38,051 nt of DNA from Mollicutes bacterium (GCA_003559495.1 PWLE01000033.1:1-38051), one strand, 5' to 3'. Counted from the stretch's first letter, positions 22,197 through 31,868 are shown. The notes: generated by a model not told the origin, from the letters alone. A program made the numbers and translations.

Positions 22197-24620
22197 TTAT
22201 ACCTGGTCGATATATTCAAGCAACTTCAAAAATAATTTAATAAATTTGGGCTCGAGCTTTTGGCGTCGTAATTTGCGAACCGCAATTCTTTTTTTCGGAA
22301 TTGGCAAATCACTAAATAAAATATCGTAAACAGCTTGTTTTAGATGGGTCTCAATAAAAATATCATTTATAATGCCATAAATATCATCATTAATAATATG
22401 TAGGGCATCTATTTCTATATCTTCCCCTTTACAATTAATCGTTAATTGTGTTGTTGTACTAATATTATTTACAACTACAATAAAATCATTATTTTCTACA
22501 TATGTACTACACTCAACCTTATTATCCTTAACATAAGCTGTCACATCATCAGTTTTGCGCGTATTACGAAAACGAATTGTATAATTTCGTTGCGGGGGAA
22601 CAATACCACTTTTTCCTTCCAACGGACGAAGAATAAGCGTATAATTACTTGGCATATAATTATATTCAATCATTGTTTTTAAATAAAACCCTTTGCGATG
22701 CAAATCGGTCATGCCATCATCTTCATATAATTCATAGTTATTACTCTTACCCGGGAAGACGTGAATTTCCATATTTTTAGGTGGCGTTGTATCAAAAATA
22801 TTATCATTTTCGCCAAAAGGTATAATTGAACCAGCTTGCGCAAAAACAGGATATTGCTCTTCTTTAAAAAATGAAACATAACTATCAGGTCCCGGAAACC
22901 TTTTGCCACTATAAAAATCATACCAAACACCTTCTGGCATATAAAAATGGTGAATGGTTCGTTTCATTATTTCTTCTTTTTTATTAATAATAGGACATAC
23001 AAACAATTCTGAACCAAAATAATATTCATTTCGATATATGCTGTCCTCATGCATTTCTGGATATTGATAATATATTGGCTTTAACAACGGTCTTCCTTGC
23101 GTATGATACTTATAAGCTTCGGAATACAAATAAGGAATCAAACGATGCCGCAATCGTAAATATTCTTTCGTAATATTATAAACATTAATCCCCCAACGCC
23201 AAGGTTCTCTTTTATAAAAACGACCATCATCACTACCAAATTTTAAAATGGGACTAAAAACACCTAATTGAACAAAACGAATATATAATTCATCTTCTTC
23301 AATTCCTTGATGAAATCCTCCAATATCATGCGCCCACCATGAAACACCTTTATTAGTAGCACTAACGTTAAAAAACGGAATTGCTTTTAGTGTTTTCCAA
23401 TCAACTTTTGTCTTGCCAGAATACAAAACAGGATAACGGTGGGGGGCAACATCGGTATTCTCGGCTAAAATCATTGGTCTTCTTTTATAATTTCTTTTCA
23501 TATCATAAAAATGATAATGATTTAAATAAAACTTTTCCGCGTGCATTTGTTTTTTATCGGTTTGTTGTTCCATATTTAGCCAATAAAAATCAACTTCCAT
23601 TGCATCTAAATAATGAATTAAAACTTTCAAATAAACATCTAATACTTTTGGTTCAATGACACTAAAAGGAACGATGCCATTTTTATCTACTTGCAAATAT
23701 TTAGTAATCGATTCAAAATTTTTCTCGGTTGGATAAAAACCCTCGATAGGATTAACACTCAAACCAACTCGAATTCCTTTTGAATGAAGAAAACGAATCA
23801 TATTCATTGGCGCTTTAAAACAATCCTCATTAAAAGTAAAACCCGTTTCTAACTTCTTTTTTTTATAATAATTTCTAATATACCAATCATGATTTAGCAA
23901 CACTACCGATAAAGGGATATCTTGAAAATCAAATTGATCAATTAATTCCCGTAAAGAATGATCATCATATTTAGTATTTTTACTCCACCAATTTCCTAAA
24001 GCATAGCGTGGAATTAATGCTGGTGCTCCCGTAAGAGCAAAGTAATCTTGCAAACATTTTTGGAAATCTTTATCATATACAAAAACATAAACATCAATTG
24101 TTTCTACCTCCCGGTCAACAAAAGCTCCTCCCTCATCAATTATTTCACTATTACTATCATCAATACTAGCAAAACCATCATGCGAAAAAAGCCCTTTGGT
24201 AAATTTATATTTATCACGGTGATCTAAAAGAACATTATCCGGCGTACCATAATTACGCACCTCCGGATGCTGATAATACCATGTTTTTTCATTGCGCGGC
24301 AACATAATTCCTAAATTAGCACTGGGCGCTACCTTACCACCAAAAAAAGGCTTTTCTTTTTTATAATCTAATTTAAAATATTTAGTCGTAATTTCCAAAT
24401 AATTACTATCTTCGCGAAGTTTAAATTCAGGCTTATCAAAATAACGACGATAAACTAATTTCGTCGGACGATCTTCAAATTTGCCATCCGCATTATATTC
24501 AAGTCGAACTAACGCTTCAGACAAAACTGTAATACGATATGTTTTTCCTTGAACAACGCATTCTGGATTTGGTTTTGCTTGTTCATAATCAAAAACAAAT
24601 TGTTCACCTAGTTTATACAC
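22197..24620 (-). CDS. GH31 family protein lacking both catalytic aspartates (probable pseudoenzyme)
   Basis: The 807-residue protein has the GH31 order: N-terminal beta-sandwich, TIM barrel (about 200-540), then two C-terminal beta domains and a basic helical tail (about 770-807). Family landmarks include ALGNWWSKN, SATNKGVSWWAHDIGGFHQG and QLGVFSPILKFGS. The nucleophile Asp expected in the W-x-D motif is Asn349 (FYWLNMEQQ), and the acid/base Asp expected in S-G-D-T is Lys403 (LYSGKTKVDW). Both were checked at codon level (AAT and AAG). Retaining glucosidase activity is therefore unlikely; carbohydrate sensing or binding is possible. GTG start; 17 bases after pyk, 41 before the small membrane gene. 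Confidence 0.85.
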   Translation of the reverse strand: MYKLGEQFVFDYEQAKPNPECVVQGKTYRITVLSEALVRLEYNADGKFEDRPTKLVYRRYFDKPEFKLREDSNYLEITTKYFKLDYKKEKPFFGGKVAPSANLGIMLPRNEKTWYYQHPEVRNYGTPDNVLLDHRDKYKFTKGLFSHDGFASIDDSNSEIIDEGGAFVDREVETIDVYVFVYDKDFQKCLQDYFALTGAPALIPRYALGNWWSKNTKYDDHSLRELIDQFDFQDIPLSVVLLNHDWYIRNYYKKKKLETGFTFNEDCFKAPMNMIRFLHSKGIRVGLSVNPIEGFYPTEKNFESITKYLQVDKNGIVPFSVIEPKVLDVYLKVLIHYLDAMEVDFYWLNMEQQTDKKQMHAEKFYLNHYHFYDMKRNYKRRPMILAENTDVAPHRYPVLYSGKTKVDWKTLKAIPFFNVSATNKGVSWWAHDIGGFHQGIEEDELYIRFVQLGVFSPILKFGSDDGRFYKREPWRWGINVYNITKEYLRLRHRLIPYLYSEAYKYHTQGRPLLKPIYYQYPEMHEDSIYRNEYYFGSELFVCPIINKKEEIMKRTIHHFYMPEGVWYDFYSGKRFPGPDSYVSFFKEEQYPVFAQAGSIIPFGENDNIFDTTPPKNMEIHVFPGKSNNYELYEDDGMTDLHRKGFYLKTMIEYNYMPSNYTLILRPLEGKSGIVPPQRNYTIRFRNTRKTDDVTAYVKDNKVECSTYVENNDFIVVVNNISTTTQLTINCKGEDIEIDALHIINDDIYGIINDIFIETHLKQAVYDILFSDLPIPKKRIAVRKLRRQKLEPKFIKLFLKLLEYIDQV

Positions 24621-24637
24621 GCTATGCCACTCCCTTT

Positions 24638-26053
24638 TTAAATTTCTTCAATTTTCATAAAATTAGTTGGACTATTTTCTTTAAATGGATATCCACCGGT
24701 AATTAATATGCGCTCCCCTTTAACTAGCTCCATTCTTTGATTAGCAACTTCAATCGCCATTTTTGTTATCTTATCAAAATTATTTAATTCTTTTACCAAA
24801 ACTGGAATCACACCAAAATGCAAAGATAAACTCTTAACCACATTGGCGTTTGGACTTAATGCAAAAATAGGACTTGCTGGACGATAGCGACTTAACTTAC
24901 GCGCCGTATTGCCACTTATCGTTGTTACCATCACCGCTCTCGCTGATAAACGATTAATACAATTAGCAACACTAAAAGCAATTAAACCAACGGCATCGGG
25001 AATTTCATTTGCCATCGCTTTTTCCAACATATCAACATGATTAATGTTTTTCTCAGCCGTTTTTATTATTTTAGTCATTGTTTCCACAACTAATCCCGGA
25101 TGTTGTCCAACAGCTGTTTCGGCACTCAACATAACGCTATCAACACCATCAATTACGGCATTAGCAACATCAGAAACTTCTGCTCTGGTAGGCCGCACCT
25201 TTACTTCCATCGAAGATAACAGTTCAGTAGCAACAATACTTATTTTTCCTTTATCCATACATTTATCAATTATTCTCTTTTGAATCCCAGGTATTTTTTC
25301 CATGTCAATTTCAACACCTAAATCACCGCGGGCGATCATAATCCCATCACACTCATTAATGATTGCCTCAACATTTTCAACCCCTTTTTCAGTTTCAATT
25401 TTAGCGATAATACTTGTTCTGTCATCACCTAAAGTAATTAATAAATCATTTACTTCTAATATATCATCTGGAGAAGAAACAAAAGAAACAGCAATAAAAT
25501 CAGCACCAATTTTATGAGCAAACGCAATATCTTCTTTATCTTTTTTGTTTAAAAAAGGGCGTAGACGTGGCGTGCCACATATACTTACTCCTTTTCGCGA
25601 TGCTACATAACCTTCGTTTTTCACTTCACAAATTAAATAGCCCTCACCTTTTTCAATTACTTCTAATTCTACCCGACCGTCATCAATATAAATACGAGCA
25701 CCCGATAAAATTTCATCAATCACTTTCGGATCATTTAAAGAAAATTTAGTGCGATCACCTAATACTGATGTTTTATAAATACGAATTTTATCGCCTTTAA
25801 TTAACTTTGCCGATCCTTTAGTTATATCACCAATTCTAATATCAGGTCCTTGCGTATCTAATAAAACAGCCACGTTTCTTTCTAATTCCTTCGATAATGT
25901 TTTAATTTTTTCCATAACATCGCGACAAAAATCATGTGTCGCATGCGTTAAATTAAGTCGAGCAACATCCATCCCTCCTAAAATTAAATCACGTAATACT
26001 TCCTCATCATTACTAGCAGGACCGATTGTTGCAATAATTTTTGTCTTCTTCAT
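24638..26053 (-). CDS. pyk: Pyruvate kinase
   Basis: Last step of glycolysis, converting PEP and ADP to pyruvate and ATP. N-terminal KTKIIATIGPASN, the beta-barrel B domain (about 70-170), the catalytic KIETEKGVENVEAII and IMIARGDLGVEI motifs and the C-terminal allosteric domain are all present. At 471 residues it lacks the extra PEP-utiliser domain of Bacillus Pyk. ATG at 26053 follows GGAGG. As first gene of a seven-gene operon it is co-expressed with leuS and the GH31-like protein. Confidence 0.97.
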   Translation of the reverse strand: MKKTKIIATIGPASNDEEVLRDLILGGMDVARLNLTHATHDFCRDVMEKIKTLSKELERNVAVLLDTQGPDIRIGDITKGSAKLIKGDKIRIYKTSVLGDRTKFSLNDPKVIDEILSGARIYIDDGRVELEVIEKGEGYLICEVKNEGYVASRKGVSICGTPRLRPFLNKKDKEDIAFAHKIGADFIAVSFVSSPDDILEVNDLLITLGDDRTSIIAKIETEKGVENVEAIINECDGIMIARGDLGVEIDMEKIPGIQKRIIDKCMDKGKISIVATELLSSMEVKVRPTRAEVSDVANAVIDGVDSVMLSAETAVGQHPGLVVETMTKIIKTAEKNINHVDMLEKAMANEIPDAVGLIAFSVANCINRLSARAVMVTTISGNTARKLSRYRPASPIFALSPNANVVKSLSLHFGVIPVLVKELNNFDKITKMAIEVANQRMELVKGERILITGGYPFKENSPTNFMKIEEI

Positions 26054-26090
26054 ATTATACTTGCCTCCTTTTTTACCTTCCTACATCTAA

Positions 26091-26099
26091 ATTATAACA
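26091..26099 (-). promoter_or_regulatory. Probable extended -10 of the pyk operon promoter
   Basis: Minus-strand TGTTATAAT (26091-26099), an extended -10, lies 37 bases before the pyk ATG. The -35 region is a T/A run from the ileS terminator. No cre-like operator was recognised. Confidence 0.55.
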
Positions 26100-26111
26100 A
26101 TTTTTTTAAAT

Positions 26112-26150
26112 AAAAAAAAGGTTTTTTGCACATTTATACAAACAACCTTT
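26112..26150 (-). terminator. Terminator of ileS
   Basis: Minus-strand AAAGGTTGTTTG (from 26150) pairs with CAAAAAACCTTT (ending 26119 side) with one G-A mismatch and an 8-base or so loop, followed by eight T. It is about 54 bases after the ileS stop. Confidence 0.85.
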
Positions 26151-26203
26151 AATTATTGACATTTTCCAGATTAAAAATGTTTCTTTTCCAAACTATGAAA
26201 ATA

Positions 26204-28927
26204 TTACTTTTTAACAATACGATAGCATCTTTGACAAACATCACCTTGCATATTATCTACTTCAAAATAGGCCCAGCAACGTTCACAACGCACGCCAGCA
26301 AATTTTTCCACTTTTATTTGTGAGACTTGATACTCTTCCAATTTTTTATTTGTAAATTCTACTTGTGAAACAATTAAAATTTGTTTTAAACTTTCGCCTA
26401 ATTCCTCAGCAATTTCTAAATATTTACCACTCGTATTAACAAAAACTTTTGCCTCTAAACTTTTTCCAATCACTTTTTCCATGCGCGCTTTTTCTAATGC
26501 TTTATAAATATCAGACTTAAGAGCAAAAAAGTTAGAAAATTTGTCTAAAATTATGTCACTATTTTTATAATTTTCCGGCTTTGGCATACTTTCCAAATGA
26601 ACACTTTTCATCGCACAATCTGGCATTTTTAAATAAACTTCTTCACTCGTATAAGGTGTTATAACACCCATCATTCTGACTAATTTATGTAAAATGTAAT
26701 ATATAACTGTTTGGACACTTCTTCGCTTAAAAGAATTAGCTTTTTCGATATACAAAATGTCCTTTGTGAAGTCAAGATAAAAATTTGATAATGTAAAGTT
26801 TACAAAATTATTAACATCACGATAAACATCTTGAAAATTATTTTTTTCATACGCGATATTAACACGTTTTATTAAGTCATTAAATGTCACTAACATATAT
26901 TGATCAACTAGTGGCATTTTTTCATACTGGACGGCTTCTTTTAAATTAAAATCAAATATATTGCCAAGCATAAAACGATATGTGTTTCTTAATTTACGAT
27001 AATTTTCTTTTATTTGTTCAATCATCTCTTCACTAATTCGCACATCTTCACGATAATCAGTTGAAGCAACCCACAATCTAATAATTTCGGCGCCATTCTT
27101 TTTAATTAATTTTAAAGGATCAACAACATTACCTAATGATTTACTCATCTTATAGCCCTTGCCATCTAAAACAAAGCCATGTGACAAAATTGCTTTGTAA
27201 GGTGCTTGTCCGTGGGCGGCGATACTTGTTATTAATGAAGAATTAAACCACCCACGATATTGATCTGATCCTTCAAGATATAAATCAGCCGGATAAGGCA
27301 GACCCCGTGCTAATAAAACGCCGGTATGTGAAGACCCCGAGTCAAACCAAACATCCATAATATCGGTTTCTTTAGTAAACTTATTATTAGGACTTTTTTT
27401 ATTGCTATAACCAGGGGGCAATAGTTCATTTGCTTCTTTTTCAAACCAAATATTAGAACCATATTTACGGAATAAATCAGCGACATGCATCATTACTTTA
27501 TAATCAGTAATTGGCGAATTATCTTCATTATAAAAAATTGGAATTGGTACTCCCCACACTCGTTGCCGCGAAATACACCAATCTTTTCTTTCATTAATCA
27601 TATTATACATTCTTAACTTGCCCCAACTAGGATCCCAAGCAATATTTTTTTCAATTGCCTCTAACAAAGCCGGCTTTATTTTTTCAATACTACAAAACCA
27701 TTGATCAGTGGCACGAAAAATTACTGGTTTTTTAGTTCGCCAATCATGAGGATATGAATGCGTAATTTTTTCAACATGCAACAAAGCTTTCAATTCTTGT
27801 AAACGTTTCACAATTGCTTCATTAGCTTCTTCATAAAACAAACCAACAAATTCACCGGAAGCTTCTGTTAACACACCATAATCATCAACGCCATTAACCA
27901 TTCCTAAATCATACTCTTGACCAATATAAAAATCTTCTTCACCATAACCTGGTGCGGTATGAACTAAACCTGTCCCAGCATTTAAATTAACATGTTCACC
28001 AACAATTACAGGTAATTCCTTCGCCATAAAACAATGTTGATAAACAACCCCTTCCAAGTCAGAACCCGAAAATTCTTGTTCTATTTGATAATCCTGCCAC
28101 TTAAATATTTTTGCTAATTGTTCTAATAAATCAAAAGCCACCACATAACGCTTATTAGAAACTGAGACAGCGACATATTTTAATTCCGCCGCCACCGCAA
28201 TTGCTAAGTTACCGGGAATTGTCCAAGGTGTCGTCGTCCAAATAACAAGTTGGTCATCTTTTTGCAAGACATTTTTACCATCAACAATCTGAAAACTAAC
28301 ATAAATTGAATAATCTTCACGATCTTGATATTCAATTTCTGCTTCTGCTAAAGCTGACTCACTACTAGGTGACCAATAAACTGGTTTTAATCCTTTAAAT
28401 ATTAAATCTTTTTTCATCATTTCAGCAAAAACTTCAATTTGTTTTGCTTCAAAACTTTTTTCCATAGTGGCATAAGAGTTATCCCACTCACCAATAATAT
28501 TTAACATTTTAAACTGTTCCATTTGATTTTTAATTTGCTCATTAGCAAAATTTTCACAATGCTTACGAAATTCGCTTTTACCTATTTTTTTGCGATCAAC
28601 CCCTTGTTTTGTAACCGCTGTTTCAATGGGCAGGCCGTGAACATCAAACCCTGGAACATAAATAGTTTGATAACCACACAACATTTTATAACGATTAATA
28701 AAATCCTTCAAAATTTTATTTAGGGCATGGCCAATATGAATATCACCATTAGCATATGGCGGTCCATCATGAAGCACAAAAGGTTCATTTATAGCATTTT
28801 TATGCCAAAGTAAATCGTATAAATTCATATCATGCCATTTTTGCCGCATTATACTTTCATTTTCAGGAAGATTTCCCTTCATTTTAAAATCAGTTTGTGG
28901 CATTAATAACGTCTCTTTATATTCCAT
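26204..28927 (-). CDS. ileS: Isoleucyl-tRNA synthetase
   Basis: Class I synthetase of 907 residues, the bacterial type with a C-terminal zinc finger. HIGH is HIGH (64-67, in GDIHIGHALNK) and KMSKS is at 593-597. The CP1 editing domain has WTTTPWTIPGN and the Asp-containing HTAPGYGEEDF. The C-terminal CERCWAYFEV and CQRCYRIVKK complete the zinc site. The ATG at 28927 follows GAGAGG at about 10 bases. T-box control lies upstream, with the terminator inside the leader. Confidence 0.97.
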   Translation of the reverse strand: MEYKETLLMPQTDFKMKGNLPENESIMRQKWHDMNLYDLLWHKNAINEPFVLHDGPPYANGDIHIGHALNKILKDFINRYKMLCGYQTIYVPGFDVHGLPIETAVTKQGVDRKKIGKSEFRKHCENFANEQIKNQMEQFKMLNIIGEWDNSYATMEKSFEAKQIEVFAEMMKKDLIFKGLKPVYWSPSSESALAEAEIEYQDREDYSIYVSFQIVDGKNVLQKDDQLVIWTTTPWTIPGNLAIAVAAELKYVAVSVSNKRYVVAFDLLEQLAKIFKWQDYQIEQEFSGSDLEGVVYQHCFMAKELPVIVGEHVNLNAGTGLVHTAPGYGEEDFYIGQEYDLGMVNGVDDYGVLTEASGEFVGLFYEEANEAIVKRLQELKALLHVEKITHSYPHDWRTKKPVIFRATDQWFCSIEKIKPALLEAIEKNIAWDPSWGKLRMYNMINERKDWCISRQRVWGVPIPIFYNEDNSPITDYKVMMHVADLFRKYGSNIWFEKEANELLPPGYSNKKSPNNKFTKETDIMDVWFDSGSSHTGVLLARGLPYPADLYLEGSDQYRGWFNSSLITSIAAHGQAPYKAILSHGFVLDGKGYKMSKSLGNVVDPLKLIKKNGAEIIRLWVASTDYREDVRISEEMIEQIKENYRKLRNTYRFMLGNIFDFNLKEAVQYEKMPLVDQYMLVTFNDLIKRVNIAYEKNNFQDVYRDVNNFVNFTLSNFYLDFTKDILYIEKANSFKRRSVQTVIYYILHKLVRMMGVITPYTSEEVYLKMPDCAMKSVHLESMPKPENYKNSDIILDKFSNFFALKSDIYKALEKARMEKVIGKSLEAKVFVNTSGKYLEIAEELGESLKQILIVSQVEFTNKKLEEYQVSQIKVEKFAGVRCERCWAYFEVDNMQGDVCQRCYRIVKK

Positions 28928-29150
28928 TTATTATCATCCTCTCTTTAATAAAAAAACTCCTCCTTTGTAAGGACGAGTATTACCCGCGGTACCACCTTAT
29001 TTTATAGACTCTACACACTCTGTACTATAACGCGTTACCGTTTTTACCTTATCAATAAAAAACATCAGAAGTGATCCACATATTACTTGTTTGTTAGTTT
29101 TCAGCAACTACTAACTCTCTTGAAAACAAATTTAATATAACGTCTTCGTC
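28928..29150 (-). promoter_or_regulatory. T-box riboswitch (Ile, specifier AUC) controlling ileS
   Basis: T-box AAGGTGGTACCGCG lies at 28985-28998. The terminator hairpin follows as ACTCGTCCTT paired with AAGGAGGAGT around ACA, then seven T (about 28950-28978). The likely specifier ATC is at 29073-29075 in GTGGATCACTTC. The element ACGCGTTATAGTA (29023-29035) is shared with the pheS leader. The leader fills the whole ileS-divIVA gap. Confidence 0.93.
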
Positions 29151-29156
29151 ATTTGT

Positions 29157-29186
29157 TTTATAATTCAATTTTTTCTATATCATCAA
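29157..29186 (-). promoter_or_regulatory. Promoter of the ileS T-box leader, inside the divIVA 3' end
   Basis: Minus-strand TTGATG (29181-29186), 18-base spacer, TATAAA (29157-29162), which covers the divIVA stop codon. The start near 29150 fits the beginning of the predicted stem I. Both hexamers are imperfect. Confidence 0.5.
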
Positions 29187-29628
29187 TAATTTCTATTTGT
29201 GATTCCACGACATCTTTTAAACGACGCTTAAATATTTTAATGTTTCTTCTTAAACTATCAGCATCTCTTTCAACTTTTTCGGCTTTTAAAAGCGCTTCAT
29301 TAACAATCCGGCTAGCATTATTTTTAGCATCGCTAATAATTACTTCACTTTCTCGAATTGCCGAACTTTTCATCTTCTCAGAGGTTTTTTGAGCCATTAA
29401 AATCGCTTGGTTTAAAGTGCTTTCCAAACGTTCATAATGTTGTGTTTTTTCTTGTAAATCTTGGTTTGCTTTTTGCAATTGTTTCTCGGTCTCTTCTAAT
29501 TGCGCAATTTTTTGATCCTTTTTTTTAACATCTTCTATAATTACTTCTACTTGATTAATAACTTGATCTAAAAATTTATTAACTTCCGCCGGATCATAAC
29601 CGCGAAGAGTTCGATTAAACTTCTCCAT
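29158..29628 (-). CDS. divIVA: DivIVA-type cell division/polarity protein
   Basis: A 156-residue coiled-coil protein that senses curved membrane at septa and poles and recruits partners. The family N-terminus is clear as LRGYDPAEVNKFLDQVI, followed by two long coiled-coil stretches (about 20-80 and 85-150). It begins only eight residues before RGYD, against about 20 in Bacillus DivIVA, so the usual LTPxDI head is missing; an in-frame stop just upstream of the ATG rules out a longer start. It follows sepF by 36 bases in the usual division cluster. Confidence 0.92.
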   Translation of the reverse strand: MEKFNRTLRGYDPAEVNKFLDQVINQVEVIIEDVKKKDQKIAQLEETEKQLQKANQDLQEKTQHYERLESTLNQAILMAQKTSEKMKSSAIRESEVIISDAKNNASRIVNEALLKAEKVERDADSLRRNIKIFKRRLKDVVESQIEIIDDIEKIEL

Positions 29629-29664
29629 ACTTCACCTCTTTTGATTTTTAATTTATCACACTAA

Positions 29665-30075
29665 TTACCATTCCACGTCAAGGTCTTTATTATCATGAAT
29701 TCCCTTGCCGTCAGAATCATCAGTAATTTTCCCTTGAATATTAATATTATTAGGAGTACATAAGAAAATACCACCACCAATTTTTTGAATATTGCCACTA
29801 ACAGCATAAATAGTACCACTTAAAAAATCAATAATACGTTTCGCTTGTTCTGGAGTCACCCGCTTTAAATTAACAACAACCGTATTACGACTGCGAATAT
29901 AATCAGCAATTTGTTGCGCTTCCGAAAAAGCACGGGGCTCGAGCAATATCATTTTGCCACCATCTTCTTCTTCTAATACTTGCTCTGGTGTTACAGTATA
30001 ATAACCATCCGCAATATTATCAGGTGAATGCAAATCAGATTCTTCACCTTTTAATAAATCTTTAAAAAATCCCAT
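29665..30075 (-). CDS. sepF: Cell division protein SepF
   Basis: SepF binds FtsZ and anchors it to the membrane. The N-terminal amphipathic anchor (MGFFKDLLKG) is present, then an acidic linker and the conserved globular domain (about 40-125): ILLEPRAFSEAQQIADYIR, VVVNLKRVTPEQAKRIIDFLSG and GGGIFLCTPNNI. Length 136 is normal. ATG follows AGGAGGG. There is a possible TTGACT-15-TATAAA promoter in the 100-base gap to glyQS, but the spacing is poor. Confidence 0.95.
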   Translation of the reverse strand: MGFFKDLLKGEESDLHSPDNIADGYYTVTPEQVLEEEDGGKMILLEPRAFSEAQQIADYIRSRNTVVVNLKRVTPEQAKRIIDFLSGTIYAVSGNIQKIGGGIFLCTPNNINIQGKITDDSDGKGIHDNKDLDVEW

Positions 30076-30175
30076 CTTACCCTCCTAAATCTTTAATTAT
30101 TTTAATTTTACCATAAAAAATAAGAAAAAGAAATAATTTTTTATAATTAACACTTTTCGCAGTCAAAAAACTTCA

Positions 30176-31537
30176 CTAATATTTTATTTTTTCTTGCACA
30201 TAAGCCTCAATTTCATCGATAGCAATGGTTTCTTGCGACATTGTATCACGATCACGAATTGTTACTGTATTATTATTTAGCGTCTCATCATCAATAGTAA
30301 CCGCCATTGGCGTTCCAATCGCATCAGCACGACGATATCTTCTGCCAATATTACCTGTTTCATCATAAGAAGTCATAAAACTTTTTGCTAATTTTTGATA
30401 AATTTCAAAAGCTTTTTCACTATGATTCTTTTTCATAAGGGGCAAAACAGCAACTTTATAAGGCGCCAAAAAGGGATGTATTTTTAATACTAAGCGCGTT
30501 TCTTCCGCTAATTTTTCTTCATAAAAAGCATCACAAAGAAATGCTAAAAACATCCGATCTGCTCCTAAACTCGGTTCAATAACATATGGAATGTATTTTT
30601 TTTCTGTTTCGGGATCAAAATATTCCATACTTTGCTTTGAAAATTCCTGATGTTTTTTCAAATCATAATCCGTCCTAGAAGCAATCCCCCACAATTCTTC
30701 TAAACCAAAAGGATATTGATAATCAATATCAGTTGTTGCATCACTATAATGACTTAGTTCATCTTTACTATGGTCACGCAAATTAATATTTTCTTTTTTC
30801 AAACCTAATTCTAACAACCAATTATAACAAAAATCCTTCCAATATTGAAACCACTCTTTTTCACTTCCTGGTTGGCAAAAAAACTCTAATTCCATTTGTT
30901 CAAATTCACGCGTTCGAAAAATAAAATTACCCGGCGTAATTTCATTACGAAAACTTTTTCCAATTTGACCAATGCCAAACGGAACTTTCAAACGCATTGT
31001 TCGCTGCACATTTAAGAAATTAACAAAAATTCCTTGTGCTGTTTCAGGACGTAAAAATATTGTATTTGCCTTTTCTTCGGTAACACCTTGAAAAGTTTTA
31101 AACATTAAATTAAATTGCCTAATATCGGTGAAACTAGCATCCCCACAAGCCGGACATTTTATTTCTTTTTCTTTTATAAAATCTAACATTTTCGCATTCG
31201 ACCAACCATCGACTTCCACATCATGCTTATTAGTAATTAAATGATCAGCACGATGACGTGTTTTACACTTGCGACAATCTGTTAGTGGATCACTAAAACC
31301 ACTTAAATGACCACTTGCTTCCCAAGTAGTTGGATTCATTAAAATTGCGGCGTCCATACCAACATTATAAGTATTTTCTTGAATAAATTTTTGCCACCAA
31401 GCCTTTTTAATATTGTTTTTCAGTTCTACTCCTAAAGGTCCGTAATCCCATGTATTAGCAAGACCTCCATAAATTTCACTTCCTTGAAAAACAAAACCAT
31501 ATTGTTTAGCATAATTAACAATTTTTTCAAACTTCAT
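30176..31537 (-). CDS. glyQS: Glycyl-tRNA synthetase, single-chain class II type
   Basis: The homodimeric (eukaryote/archaeal-like) GlyRS found in many Bacillota, 453 residues. Motifs: N-terminal [20 protein letters not shown], the zinc-type CRKC and CPAC pairs, motif 2 around [11 protein letters not shown] and [14 protein letters not shown], and motif 3 as [13 protein letters not shown], then the anticodon-binding domain with [14 protein letters not shown]. The ATG at 31537 follows AAGGAGG; a 27-residue upstream extension in frame is translated T-box leader and is rejected. It follows recO in the standard order. Confidence 0.97.
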   Translation of the reverse strand: MKFEKIVNYAKQYGFVFQGSEIYGGLANTWDYGPLGVELKNNIKKAWWQKFIQENTYNVGMDAAILMNPTTWEASGHLSGFSDPLTDCRKCKTRHRADHLITNKHDVEVDGWSNAKMLDFIKEKEIKCPACGDASFTDIRQFNLMFKTFQGVTEEKANTIFLRPETAQGIFVNFLNVQRTMRLKVPFGIGQIGKSFRNEITPGNFIFRTREFEQMELEFFCQPGSEKEWFQYWKDFCYNWLLELGLKKENINLRDHSKDELSHYSDATTDIDYQYPFGLEELWGIASRTDYDLKKHQEFSKQSMEYFDPETEKKYIPYVIEPSLGADRMFLAFLCDAFYEEKLAEETRLVLKIHPFLAPYKVAVLPLMKKNHSEKAFEIYQKLAKSFMTSYDETGNIGRRYRRADAIGTPMAVTIDDETLNNNTVTIRDRDTMSQETIAIDEIEAYVQEKIKY

Positions 31538-31697
31538 ATTAATCCTCCTTATTTTTTTCTCTTTATTAAAAAAACTTCTAGAACAATTGTAAGGACGAGA
31601 CAATTCCCGCGGTTCCACCCTACTTATTCTAAAAGAATCTCTTTTTACATATTGCTCGGAGTTGCCAACCTCTTCAACGCATTATTTGATAAATCAT
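31538..31697 (-). promoter_or_regulatory. T-box riboswitch (Gly, specifier GGC) controlling glyQS
   Basis: The T-box GGGTGGAACCGCGGG lies at 31607-31621. A likely specifier GGC is at 31664-31666 in GTTGGCAACTCC. As in other glyQS leaders, the stem II element shared by the pheS and ileS leaders is absent. The terminator is not canonical: AATTGT and ACAATT can pair, but the T-run follows only after a further palindrome. If transcription starts from the near promoter only about 30 bases precede the specifier, so Stem I would be very short. Confidence 0.85.
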
Positions 31698-31703
31698 AAA
31701 CAA

Positions 31704-31732
31704 AGTATACTACAAACTCTTTAACTTGTCAA
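31704..31732 (-). promoter_or_regulatory. Proximal promoter of glyQS
   Basis: Perfect minus-strand TTGACA (31727-31732), 17-base spacer, TATACT (31704-31709); predicted start about 31697. Confidence 0.8.
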
Positions 31733-31752
31733 TTAATAAAAGATATTAATTA

Positions 31753-31866
31753 CTGTTAAAAAACTCTTTATAAAAACCAAATGATGCTCTATTGCAAAAT
31801 GTTTTATAACTCCCAAGCCCCAAAATTTTTTATAGTTTCACACAATAACTCCATGCAATATAACAG
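31753..31866 (-). ncRNA. Putative structured leader or small RNA in the recO-glyQS gap
   Basis: The 172 bases between recO and the proximal glyQS promoter hold no convincing gene. From the distal promoter a transcript of about 110 bases can fold with an outer stem, CTGTTA (31861-31866) with TAACAG (31753-31758), and an inner stem, TATTGCA (31854-31860) with TGCAATA (31790-31796). It does not match 6S, SRP, tmRNA or RNase P as I know them, and no clear terminator ends it, so it may simply be the 5' part of a long glyQS leader. A 16-codon frame inside has no ribosome site. Confidence 0.35.
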
Positions 31867-31868
31867 CT

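Noticed and set aside
31538-31618. 27-residue N-terminal extension of GlyQS
   Set aside because: It is the T-box and terminator read in frame; the ATG at 31537 has a strong ribosome site and starts at the conserved MKFEKIV.
31798-31852. 16-codon frame in the recO-glyQS gap (MELLCETIKNFGAWEL)
   Set aside because: No ribosome site and it lies within a predicted structured leader; too short to support.
31753-31866. 6S or SRP RNA in the recO-glyQS gap
   Set aside because: No SRP helix 8 motif, no 6S-like central bubble and size, and no terminator; kept only as a putative structured leader.
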